Shown here: in pieces, positions 26,225 through 33,679 of the stretch
How positions within the stretch are numbered: the first letter of the stretch is position 1
How the letters are laid out: the number at the start of each line of letters is the position of its first letter
Assembly: GCF_024519315.1 (NCBI RefSeq)
Contig: NZ_JANIIC010000008.1
Span: 155,258-219,257 of the forward strand
Direction of reading: 5' to 3'
Length of the DNA: 64,000 nucleotides
From: Streptomyces malaysiensis subsp. samsunensis
Lineage (GTDB): Bacteria > Actinomycetota > Actinomycetes > Streptomycetales > Streptomycetaceae
The notes under the pieces: model-generated
Database searches by the model: none
The model's input: the letters and a program-made list of their open reading frames with translations, nothing else
What the model was told of the DNA's origin: nothing
Position numbers and translations under genes: made by a program

Positions 26225-27220
26225 ATGGAGTACACGCAGCTCGGACGCACAGGTCTCAAGGTCAGCCGAATCGTCCTCGGCACCATGAACTTCGGTCCGC
26301 AGACGGAGGAGGCCGACAGCCACTCGATCATGGATGCCGCGCTCGACGCGGGCATCAACTTCTTCGACACCGCCAATGTGTACGGCTGGGGCGAGAACAA
26401 GGGCCGCACCGAGGAAATCATCGGCAGCTGGTTCGCCAAGGGCGGCGGGCGGCGCGAGAAGACCGTCCTCGCGACCAAGGTGTACGCGAACATGGCCGCC
26501 GAGGGCGAGCCGTGGCCCAACACCGACAAGCTCTCGGCCGTCAACATCCGCCGGGCGGTGGACGCCAGCCTCAAGCGGCTCGGCACGGACCACATCGACC
26601 TCTACCAGTTCCACCACGTGGACCGCTCCACCCCGTGGGACGAGATCTGGCAGGCCATCGACGTCCTCGTCCAGCAGGGCAAGATCATCTACGCGGGCTC
26701 CTCCAACCACGCCGGCTGGCATATCGCCCAGGCCAATGAGGTCGCGGCCCGCCGCGGCTCGTACGGGCTGGTCAGCGAGCAGTGCCTGTACAACCTGGCC
26801 GAGCGCCGCGCCGAGATGGAAGTCATCCCGGCCGCACAGGGCTACGGCGTGGGCATCATCCCCTGGTCGCCGCTGCACGGCGGACTGCTCGGCGGCGCGC
26901 TCCGCAAGGAGCGCGAGGGCGGCGGATCGCGCAGCACATCGGGGCGCAGCGCCGACGCGCTGAAGAACCCGGCGGTGCGCGATCAGGTCCAGCGGTACGA
27001 GGACGCGCTGGCCAAGCACGACGTCGATCCCGGCGAGGCGGCCCTGGCCTGGCTGCTCACCCGGCCCGGGGTGACCGGTCCGATCGTGGGCCCGCGCACG
27101 GCCGAGCAGCTGGCGTCGGCGGTGCGCGCCGCGGAGCTGACGCTGAGCGAGGAGCTGCTGGCGGAGCTGGACGAGATCTTCCCGGGTCCGGGGCCGTCCC
27201 CGGAGGCGTTCGCCTGGTAG
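26225..27220 (+). CDS. aldo/keto reductase
   Basis: This 331-residue NADPH-dependent oxidoreductase has a TIM barrel. It shows MEYTQLGRTGLKVSRIVLGT, the catalytic region INFFDTANVYGWGENKGRTE (Asp and Tyr), ATKVYANMA (Lys), DLYQFHHVDRSTPWDEIWQA (His) and the cofactor segment GPIVGPRTAEQLASAVRAAE. Substrates of this subgroup are typically small aldehydes or ketones; none can be assigned. The ATG at 26225 follows a -10-like hexamer directly, suggesting a leaderless mRNA, and the long-spacer dyad upstream suggests control by a MerR activator that is not encoded nearby. Confidence 0.92.
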   Translation: MEYTQLGRTGLKVSRIVLGTMNFGPQTEEADSHSIMDAALDAGINFFDTANVYGWGENKGRTEEIIGSWFAKGGGRREKTVLATKVYANMAAEGEPWPNTDKLSAVNIRRAVDASLKRLGTDHIDLYQFHHVDRSTPWDEIWQAIDVLVQQGKIIYAGSSNHAGWHIAQANEVAARRGSYGLVSEQCLYNLAERRAEMEVIPAAQGYGVGIIPWSPLHGGLLGGALRKEREGGGSRSTSGRSADALKNPAVRDQVQRYEDALAKHDVDPGEAALAWLLTRPGVTGPIVGPRTAEQLASAVRAAELTLSEELLAELDEIFPGPGPSPEAFAW

Positions 27221-27310
27221 CCATGGGGCGACAGCCATCGAGGCGGTGGCCGGTGGCAGCCTGACAGCCGTCCGAGGCGGTAGCCGCTGGCGGCGACCAG
27301 CGAAGAGGGA

Positions 27311-27336
27311 GGCGTGGGCCGTGCGCGGCCCACGCC
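27311..27336. terminator. hairpin between convergent genes
   Basis: GGCGTGGGCC (27311-27320) and GGCCCACGCC (27327-27336) form a 10-bp stem with a 6-nt loop, extendable with the flanking ggga/tccc. It serves the reductase and the opposing tiny membrane-protein gene. Confidence 0.7.
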
Positions 27337-27346
27337 CCCTCCCGTT

Positions 27347-27436
27347 TCAGCCTCCTATGGCGGCCGCCGCGGCGACGACGACGAGAATCAGCACCAGCGC
27401 GCCGCTCATGATCATGTTTCTGGTCTTGGGGTCCAC
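27347..27436 (-). CDS. 29-residue single-helix membrane protein
   Basis: On the minus strand GTG 27436 to TGA 27349-27347 encodes VDPKTRNMIMSGALVLILVV followed by VAAAAAIGG: a charged head and one membrane helix. A TAATCT hexamer lies 6 nt before the GTG, the pattern of a leaderless promoter, and a terminator follows 10 nt after the stop. No function can be given; the compact promoter-gene-terminator unit makes it more than a chance reading frame. Confidence 0.5.
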   Translation of the reverse strand: MDPKTRNMIMSGALVLILVVVAAAAAIGG

Positions 27437-27458
27437 GAGTCGAGATTAGCCGGACGGC

Positions 27459-28043
27459 TCAGTGGCCCAGCGGCCAGGCCGCGATCGCCTCGTAACGCGG
27501 CTGCCGCCCGGGGACGCCCGGGTCCGGCGGATGGCTGCGCACCAGGCTGAGCTCGCCCACGGTCCACTCCTGGCTCGCGAAGTCGGCGAGCCCGTCGACG
27601 TACGGCGCGAGGCCGGTGGTGGGGCGGTGATGCGCCGAACGGGTACGGGCACGGGCGATGGTCAGATGCGGATGGTACGGACGGTGCCGGTCCATCGGGA
27701 CCCCGGCCCGCCGTCCCCCCGCCTCGGCGGAGTCGGCCAGCCGCCGCATGGCCTCGCTGTCGCCGTCGACGCCCACCCACACCACCCGGTCGTCGAACCG
27801 GCCGCCGCCCGCGAGCCGCAACTCATGGGGGTGGTGCCGATGGGCGGCGCGGGCCAGCCGGGTGTGCAGTTCGGGCAGCACCTCCTCGGCCACCTCCCCG
27901 TAGAAGGCGAGCGTGAAGTGCCAGCCCTCCCGCTCGGTCCAGCGCAGCCCGTCCGCCCCCGGCAGCGCCCGGAGCGCCTCGACCCGCGCGGCCAGCTCGG
28001 CGACGGCCACGTCCGGCGGCAACACGGCGGCGAAGAGTCTCAT
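27459..28043 (-). CDS. thpR: RNA 2',3'-cyclic phosphodiesterase (2H family)
   Basis: This 194-residue 2H phosphoesterase has both HxT/S tetrapeptides, WHFTLAFYGEV at residue about 42 and HPHLTIARAR at about 125, which form the active site that hydrolyses 2',3'-cyclic phosphate RNA ends (older name 2'-5' RNA ligase). The N-terminal MRLFAAVLPPD is typical and sets the start at ATG 28043. It stands next to the tiny membrane protein gene on the same strand, and no operon function is obvious. Confidence 0.9.
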   Translation of the reverse strand: MRLFAAVLPPDVAVAELAARVEALRALPGADGLRWTEREGWHFTLAFYGEVAEEVLPELHTRLARAAHRHHPHELRLAGGGRFDDRVVWVGVDGDSEAMRRLADSAEAGGRRAGVPMDRHRPYHPHLTIARARTRSAHHRPTTGLAPYVDGLADFASQEWTVGELSLVRSHPPDPGVPGRQPRYEAIAAWPLGH

Positions 28044-28079
28044 CCGCCCAGTCTCGCGCACGGAGGTTCGGGAACTCAG

Positions 28080-28347
28080 CCGCTCGAGGGTTCGACCTCC
28101 GGGGTTGGGGAACCCAGCCCCACCGGCGTTCACCTCAACCCCTCCGTCGCTCAACCCAGCCCTTCCGGCGTGCAACCCAGCCCCTCCGGCGTTTGAGGAG
28201 CGGGGTCCGGGGCGGAGCCCCGGCGGGGGGCCGGGCCGAGGGGCGGAGCCCCGGCGGGGCCGAGGGGGACGTAGCCCCAGCGGGGTCCGGGGCGCAGCCC
28301 CAGCCGGGCCGAAGGGGCGCAGCCCCAGCGGGGGGCCGAAGGGGCGT
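28080..28347. repeat. GC-rich intergenic repeat block
   Basis: cccagcccctccggcgtttgaggagcggggtccggggcggagccccgg-type sequence (given here only as words: cccagcccctccggcg, then gtccggggcggagcccc) recurs in degenerate copies up to the MFS stop codon. Similar palindromic intergenic repeats are widespread in Streptomyces chromosomes. Confidence 0.75.
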
Positions 28348-29742
28348 TCAGGCCGTGGCGGCCAGTTCCTTGTCCTCCGCGTCCGGGACGCGGGGCACGA
28401 AGACCATATGCGGATGCCCACGGCGCAGGTCCAGCTTCACCCGCAGTCCGCCGGCCCGGACCAGGATCAGCCCCACCGCGGCCGCGGCCGCCGCCGAGAT
28501 CAGACCGCCCGCGGCGAAGCCGATACGCGGGCCACAGGTGTCGGTCAGCCAGCCCATCAGCGGGCCACCGATCGGCGTACCGCCGACGAAGACCATCATG
28601 AACAGGCTCATCACCCGGCCCCGCATCGCGGGATCGGTCGCGAGCTGGACGCTGGAGTTCGCGGTCACGTTGAACGTCAGGCTGAAGATCCCGATCGGCA
28701 CCATGAGCGCCGCGAAGAGCCAGAAGTACGGGGTGGCCGCCGCGACCGCCTCCAGCAGGCCGAACAACAGCGCGGCCCCGACCAGCAGCCGCCGCCGGGC
28801 CACCACACGCCGGGCGGCGAGCAGCGCACCGGTCACCGAGCCGATCGCGATCAGCGTGTTGAGCAGGCCGTACGTACCGGGTCCGGCCTGGAAGACATCG
28901 TCGGCGAAGGCGCTGAGCCAGATCGGGAAGTTGAAGCCGAAGGTGCCTATGAAGCCGACGAGCACGATCGGCCAGATCAGCTCGGGGTTCCCGGCGACAT
29001 AGCGCAGCCCCTCCCGCAGCTGCCCCTTGCCGCGCGGCGTCCGCTCGACCTTGTGCAGCTCACCGGTGCGCATCAGCAGCAGCCCGATGAGCGGGGCGCC
29101 GAACGAGAGCCCGTTGATCAGGAAGGCCCAGCCGCTGCCCACGGCGGTGATCAGCACACCGGCTACGGCCGGGCCGATCAGCCGGGCGGACTGGAAGTTC
29201 GCGGAGTTGAGGCTGACCGCGTTCCGCAGGTCCTTGGGGCCGACCATCTCGTTGACGAAGACCTGGCGGGTCGGGTTGTCGACGACGGTGACCATGCCGA
29301 GCAGGAACGCGATCAGATAGACGTGCCAGACCTGCACATGGCCGCTGAGGGTGAGGGCGGCGAGGGCGAGCCCGCACAGCCCCAGCGCGGCCTGGGTGAA
29401 CAGCAGCAGCAGCCGTCTGGGGTACCGGTCCGCGATGACCCCGCCGTACAGGCCGAAGAGCAGCATGGGCAGGAACTGGAGCGCGGTGGTGATGCCGACC
29501 GCGGTGGAGGAGCCGGTGAGGCTGAGGACCAGCCAGTCCTGGGCGATCCGCGACATCCAGGTGCCGGTGTTGGAGATCACGGCACCGGTCGCGAACAAGC
29601 GATAGTTGCGGATCTTCAGCGAACGGAAGGTTCCGCCCCGGGTGGATGCCGTGGTGGCGGCGCTCGCGGGGCCGGGTGCCGAGTCTGCGGGGTTGTTCGG
29701 TGCGGGTGCGGGTGCGGAGTCTGCTCCGGGTCCCGTACTCAA
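28348..29742 (-). CDS. MFS transporter (EntS-like, 12 helices)
   Basis: This 464-residue major facilitator begins with a Pro/Ala-rich cytoplasmic stretch and then shows RSLKIRNYRLFATGAVISNT, the A-motif-like YGGVIADRYPRRLLLL, and LGMVTVVDNPTRQVFVNEMV in the central helices. A second set of six helices follows. This subfamily (MFS_3, related to the enterobactin exporter EntS) exports small molecules or drugs. The TTG at 29742 is preceded by AGGAGG 8 nt upstream. It lies 33 bp after a MarR gene on the same strand, a standard repressor-efflux pair. Confidence 0.9.
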   Translation of the reverse strand: MSTGPGADSAPAPAPNNPADSAPGPASAATTASTRGGTFRSLKIRNYRLFATGAVISNTGTWMSRIAQDWLVLSLTGSSTAVGITTALQFLPMLLFGLYGGVIADRYPRRLLLLFTQAALGLCGLALAALTLSGHVQVWHVYLIAFLLGMVTVVDNPTRQVFVNEMVGPKDLRNAVSLNSANFQSARLIGPAVAGVLITAVGSGWAFLINGLSFGAPLIGLLLMRTGELHKVERTPRGKGQLREGLRYVAGNPELIWPIVLVGFIGTFGFNFPIWLSAFADDVFQAGPGTYGLLNTLIAIGSVTGALLAARRVVARRRLLVGAALLFGLLEAVAAATPYFWLFAALMVPIGIFSLTFNVTANSSVQLATDPAMRGRVMSLFMMVFVGGTPIGGPLMGWLTDTCGPRIGFAAGGLISAAAAAAVGLILVRAGGLRVKLDLRRGHPHMVFVPRVPDAEDKELAATA

Positions 29743-29775
29743 ATGTGTTCGCCTCCTGGCTGCCTCGGTTCGTTC

Positions 29776-30237
29776 TTACATATGCGCGAGCTTCTCCAGC
29801 ACGGGCGCGGCGGCGCGCAGCACGTCCCACTCGTCCTCGGTCAGCTCCCCGACCAGCTCGGCCAGCCAGGCGTTGCGCTTGCGTCGGCTCTCTTCGAGCA
29901 TGGCTTCTGCCCGCTCGGTCGGCGAGACGACCTTCTGCCGCCGGTCCTCCGGATGCGGCTCGAGCCTGACCAGTCCCTTGGCCTCCAGCAGCGCCACGAT
30001 GCGGGTCATCGACGGCGGCTGGACATGCTCCTTACGGGCCAGCTCGCCGGGGGTGGCGGAAGCGCACTGGGCCAACGTGCCCAGGACCGCCATCTCGGTC
30101 GGGCTGAGCGATTCGTCCACCCGCTGGTGCTTGAGCCGCCGCGACAGACGCATCACTCCGGACCGCAGCGCGCTGACCGCGGCCGCGTCATCGGGGGGCG
30201 CCTCCGCCTGGCGCTGGGGGCGGGACAGATCCGGCAT
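29776..30237 (-). CDS. MarR-family regulator of the adjacent efflux gene
   Basis: This 153-residue winged-helix protein carries LSPTEMAVLGTLAQCASATP, GELARKEHVQPPSMTRIVAL (recognition helix) and the wing RLEPHPEDRRQKVVSPTERA. MarR proteins repress efflux genes and release DNA on binding phenolic or drug ligands. I prefer ATG 30237 because a -10-like TATGCT ends 7 nt upstream; the ATG at 30249 lies inside that hexamer. A 19-bp dyad at 30253-30271 is a good operator candidate for autoregulation and control of the MFS gene. Confidence 0.9.
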   Translation of the reverse strand: MPDLSRPQRQAEAPPDDAAAVSALRSGVMRLSRRLKHQRVDESLSPTEMAVLGTLAQCASATPGELARKEHVQPPSMTRIVALLEAKGLVRLEPHPEDRRQKVVSPTERAEAMLEESRRKRNAWLAELVGELTEDEWDVLRAAAPVLEKLAHM

Positions 30238-30252
30238 GGTCTTTAGCATAAC

Positions 30253-30271
30253 TCATTACCTCGCCTAATGA
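30253..30271 (-). promoter_or_regulatory. candidate MarR operator
   Basis: TCATTA-cctcgcc-TAATGA is a perfect 6-bp-arm inverted repeat just upstream of the putative -10 (30245-30250) of the marR gene. Confidence 0.6.
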
Positions 30272-30350
30272 AAACCCTGGTTACTTCCCTATTTCTATTT
30301 CACCCGAACGAGTGAGTTGACTCCGGGTAGTAACGCGTGGCGCAACACAT

Positions 30351-30384
30351 GAGCGCCCCGGGACACATCTGGTCCGGGGCGCTC
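30351..30384. terminator. hairpin downstream of the NCS2 permease gene
   Basis: GAGCGCCCCGG (30351-30361) and CCGGGGCGCTC (30374-30384) pair perfectly over 11 bp with a 12-nt loop, about 65 bp after the permease stop on the minus strand. Confidence 0.7.
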
Positions 30385-30447
30385 AAAGCGGGATGTCTCG
30401 GCCCGGGAGACCTCGGATCGGGAGGTCCCGACTCGGAAGACCTCGGC

Positions 30448-31917
30448 TCAGGAGACGCCGAGCGCCTGCTCGATCGGGTTGAGCAGGAAGTACACCAGGA
30501 AGCACAGCCCCACCGCGCCCAGCAGCCACGGGATCTCCCGGGTCCGCCGGGTGGCGATGCGCAGCAGCAGGAACGAGAGCACGCCCAGCCCGATCCCGTT
30601 GGTGATGCTGTAGGTGAACGGCATCGAGATCATGGTCAGGAAGGCCGGGATCGCGATCGTGGAGTCGCTCCAGTCGATCTCCTTGACGTTCGCCGCCATG
30701 ATCAGGAAGCCGACGACCACCAGCGCGGGGGTGGCGGCCTGCGAGGGCACCACCTTGGCCAGCGGGGTGAAGACCAGCGCGAGCAGGAAGAGACCGCCGG
30801 TCACCACGTTCGCGAGCCCGGTGCGCGCCCCTTCCCCGACGCCCGCCGTGGACTCGACGAAGCAGGTGTTGGCCGAGGCCGAGCCGAAGCCACCGCCCGC
30901 CACCGCGACGCCGTCCATCATCAGGATCCGGCCCATGCCCGGCAGCTGACCGCGCTCATCGGTCAGCCCGGCCTCCTCGCCGACGCCGATGATCGTGCCC
31001 ATCGCGTCGAAGAAGCCGGAGAGCAGCACGGTGAAGACGAAGAGACAGCCGGTGAGCAGGCCGACCTCATGGAAGCCGCCGAAGAGGCTGACATGGCCGA
31101 TGAGGCCGAAGTCCGGGGTGTCGACCACCTTCTCCGGGACCGTGGGGACGGTCAGCCCCCACTGGGCGTCCGGGATCTGGGCCAGGGAGTTGATCACGAT
31201 GGCGACCACGGTCATGGTCACGATGCCGATCAGGATCGCGCCGCGCGTCTTGCGGACGATCAGGATGAACGTGAGCGCGAGGCCGACCACGAACACCAGC
31301 ACCGGCCAGCCCTGGAGCCGCCCGGCCACCCCGAGGCCCAGGGGGACGGTGGTGTGCGCGGAGTCGGGGTTACGGCTGACGAAGCCGGAGTCGACCAGGC
31401 CGATCAGGGCGATGAAGAGCCCGATGCCGATCGCGATCGCCCGCCGCAGCCCGGACGGGATCGCGTCCATCACCCGCTGCCGCAGCCCCGAGGCGACGAG
31501 GATCATCAGCACCAGACCCGCGAGCACCACCATGCCCATCGCGTCCGGCCAGCTCATCTTGGGCGCGAGCTGGAGGGAGACGACGGCGTTGATGCCGAGG
31601 CCCGCGGCGAGCGCGATGGGGACGTTGCCGATGATCCCCATGAGCAGCGTGGTCAGGCCCGCGATCAGGGCGGTGGCGGTGACCAGCTGACCGTTGTTGA
31701 GCTGATGCCCGAACTTGTCCGTTCCGGCCCCGAGGATGATCGGGTTCAGTACGACGATGTAGGCCATCGCAAAGAACGTGGCCAGTCCGCCACGGATTTC
31801 CCGGGAGAGCGAGGAGCCGCGTTCGCTGATCTTGAAGAACTTGTCGATGCCGTTGGCGGGGGGAGTCGGAGCCTGCTGCTCGCCGGCGCCGACCGGCGCG
31901 GTGGCCGAGGGGGACAT
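30448..31917 (-). CDS. NCS2-family purine permease (AzgA-like)
   Basis: This membrane transporter of 489 residues has about 13 hydrophobic segments. Family motifs are visible: EIRGGLATFFAMAYIVVLNP near the N-terminus, AAGLGINAVVSL, the conserved SGFFDAMGTIIGVGEEAGLT, and FGSASANTCFVESTAGVGEG. AzgA-type members take up adenine, guanine or hypoxanthine by proton symport. ATG 31917 has GAGGT 6 nt upstream; the longer reading to 31995 is unlikely. The divergent region towards DUF2530 contains an unusually AT-rich stretch (32000-32030). Confidence 0.92.
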   Translation of the reverse strand: MSPSATAPVGAGEQQAPTPPANGIDKFFKISERGSSLSREIRGGLATFFAMAYIVVLNPIILGAGTDKFGHQLNNGQLVTATALIAGLTTLLMGIIGNVPIALAAGLGINAVVSLQLAPKMSWPDAMGMVVLAGLVLMILVASGLRQRVMDAIPSGLRRAIAIGIGLFIALIGLVDSGFVSRNPDSAHTTVPLGLGVAGRLQGWPVLVFVVGLALTFILIVRKTRGAILIGIVTMTVVAIVINSLAQIPDAQWGLTVPTVPEKVVDTPDFGLIGHVSLFGGFHEVGLLTGCLFVFTVLLSGFFDAMGTIIGVGEEAGLTDERGQLPGMGRILMMDGVAVAGGGFGSASANTCFVESTAGVGEGARTGLANVVTGGLFLLALVFTPLAKVVPSQAATPALVVVGFLIMAANVKEIDWSDSTIAIPAFLTMISMPFTYSITNGIGLGVLSFLLLRIATRRTREIPWLLGAVGLCFLVYFLLNPIEQALGVS

Positions 31918-32107
31918 GAAGGACCTCAGTGGTGCGTGAACATCAACAGTGGGGTCCTCTTGGAGGATCTTGGATGATCGAACAAGACATTCCACTCAGA
32001 CCCAGAAGTATTCAGTATGAAACTATCAACGTCCGATCTCCAAACCGCCCCGGTACCGCCCCGACCGGCCCACGCACCACCCCGGCCGAGCCCGCGACCG
32101 GCCCCCT

Positions 32108-32113
32108 TAAGCT
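32108..32113 (+). promoter_or_regulatory. candidate -10 box of the DUF2530 gene
   Basis: TAAGCT ends 6 nt before ATG 32120 and no ribosome site is visible, suggesting a leaderless mRNA. Confidence 0.4.
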
Positions 32114-32119
32114 GTGGCC

Positions 32120-32398
32120 ATGACGAAGTGGACCCCCAAGCACGAGGCGCCGGAGCCCCTCGAGGGCAATGTCGTGGCCACGATCACCGGCGGCACGATC
32201 GTGTGGTTCGTCCTCTTCCTCGTCCAGCTGCCCTTCTACGGCTGGTTCGACGACCACGGACATCTGTGGTGGCTGTGGACCTGTCTGGCCGGCGGCAGCC
32301 TCGGGCTGCTCGGCGTCTGGTACGTACGGGCCCGGGACGCGGCGATCCGCGGCTCGCGGAGCGACGAGGCACGGAACAGCGAAGCGCGGAACGGCTGA
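32120..32398 (+). CDS. DUF2530 two-helix membrane protein
   Basis: The 92-residue protein has a short N-terminus (MTKWTPKHEAPEPLEGN), two membrane helices (VVATITGGTIVWFVLFLVQL and HLWWLWTCLAGGSLGLLGVW) and a basic/polar tail that becomes repetitive (SDEARNSEARNG). It matches the actinobacterial DUF2530 family, of unknown function, often next to purine permease genes as here. The stop-codon region is the template of a repeat array downstream. Confidence 0.85.
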   Translation: MTKWTPKHEAPEPLEGNVVATITGGTIVWFVLFLVQLPFYGWFDDHGHLWWLWTCLAGGSLGLLGVWYVRARDAAIRGSRSDEARNSEARNG

Positions 32399-32530
32399 CG
32401 CACCCGCCCCCGGCGCGCAGAACAGCCGACGCACCCGCCCCCCAACGCGCGGAACAGCCGACCCGCCCCCCTGGCATGCGGAACGGCCGACGCACCCGCC
32501 CCCTCGGCACCCGGAACGGCGCCCGCCCCG
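32386..32530. repeat. degenerate roughly 32-bp repeats continuing from the DUF2530 stop codon
   Basis: The unit gcggaacggctgacgcaccc, followed by a C-rich stretch, recurs about four more times (at roughly 32419, 32448, 32478 and 32510) after the last codons of DUF2530 (gcg gaa cgg c / tga). The rest of the gap to 32854 is GC-rich without visible genes. Confidence 0.8.
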
Positions 32531-32854
32531 GGCGTGCGGGACACGCGCGGGACGGCAGACGGCGCCCCGCGAGGGCACGGCATGGCGCGGCGCCGGACCT
32601 CGCCGTTCCCGGCGGCGGCCCGGCGCCCCGGCCCGGCGCGCGGGCGCGCTCCCCTCCTGGTGGCGCGCCCGCTCACCCGTCTGTGGCGTACACGGAAAGA
32701 TGAGGGCTCCGCCGCGGGGACGCGCGGGCGGAGCCGGATGGGCCAACTGCACGATCTTCACGGTTCGTTCACAATGTTGCGGAAGCCTCACGACGGGCAC
32801 TTTGTTCGGGAACTACCGGCTTGTGGTCGTCAACTCATCAGTAATGTGAGGGAT

Positions 32855-33673
32855 ATGACCGGTAACCGCTTTCGTGCCGATGAGATCGACACCAGCAAGC
32901 CGCACTCGGCCCGCATGTACGACTACTTCCTGGGCGGTAAGACCCACTACGCGGTCGACACCCACGCCGCCGAACAGGTCGAGGCCGTCTGGCCCGAGGT
33001 CAAGCCGTGGACCCGCGCCAACCGGTCATTCATGCACCGCGCGACCCGCTGGCTCGCGGGCGAGGCGGGCATCCGGCAGTTCCTGGATATCGGCACCGGG
33101 ATCCCCACCGAGCCCAACCTCCACCAGGTCGCCCAGGAGGTAGCCCCGTCCTCGCGCGTCGTCTACGCGGACAACGACCCCATAGTGCTGGCCTACGCCC
33201 AGGCCCTGTTGCTCTCCACACCCGAGGGCCGCACCGCCTACATCCACGCGGACGTCAGCGACCCGCGGGCGATCCTGGCCTCCGAGGATCTGGCCGACAC
33301 CCTCGATCTGTCCCAGCCGATCGCCCTGTCGCTCAACGCGATCATGCACTTCATCTCGGATGAGCAGAAGCCGTACGAGATCGTGCGGCAACTGGTCGAG
33401 CCGCTGGCCTCGGGCAGCTATCTCGTGCTCTCGCACGGTGCGCTCGACCCCCGCCCCGGCGTCTCGGACGCGGTGACCACCCTCTACCGCAGCAGCGGCA
33501 TCCATGTGCAGGGACGCACCCAGGAGCAGATCCTTCCGTTCTTCGACGGACTGGAGCTCATCGATCCGGGCGTGGTGATGCCGCACCGCTGGAAGCCCGG
33601 GAGCGAGGAGGCCAGGGCCGAGGCGGAGGCCAGGGAGCTGTGGATCTTCGCGGGCGTGGCGCGCAAGCCCTGA
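32855..33673 (+). CDS. SAM-dependent methyltransferase (DUF574 / Methyltransf_19)
   Basis: The 272-residue protein begins DEIDTSKPHSARMYDYFLGG and has the SAM-binding motif FLDIGTGIPTEPNLHQVAQ, the acidic-loop VVYADNDPIVLAYAQALL and LSHGALDPRPGVSDAV. It fits the large Streptomyces DUF574 methyltransferase family, whose substrates are unknown and whose members are often BldD-linked or expanded. GAGG lies 5 nt before ATG 32855. It converges on the sacsin-like gene with only 6 bp between stops. Confidence 0.9.
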   Translation: MTGNRFRADEIDTSKPHSARMYDYFLGGKTHYAVDTHAAEQVEAVWPEVKPWTRANRSFMHRATRWLAGEAGIRQFLDIGTGIPTEPNLHQVAQEVAPSSRVVYADNDPIVLAYAQALLLSTPEGRTAYIHADVSDPRAILASEDLADTLDLSQPIALSLNAIMHFISDEQKPYEIVRQLVEPLASGSYLVLSHGALDPRPGVSDAVTTLYRSSGIHVQGRTQEQILPFFDGLELIDPGVVMPHRWKPGSEEARAEAEARELWIFAGVARKP

Positions 33674-33679
33674 CGTCCG

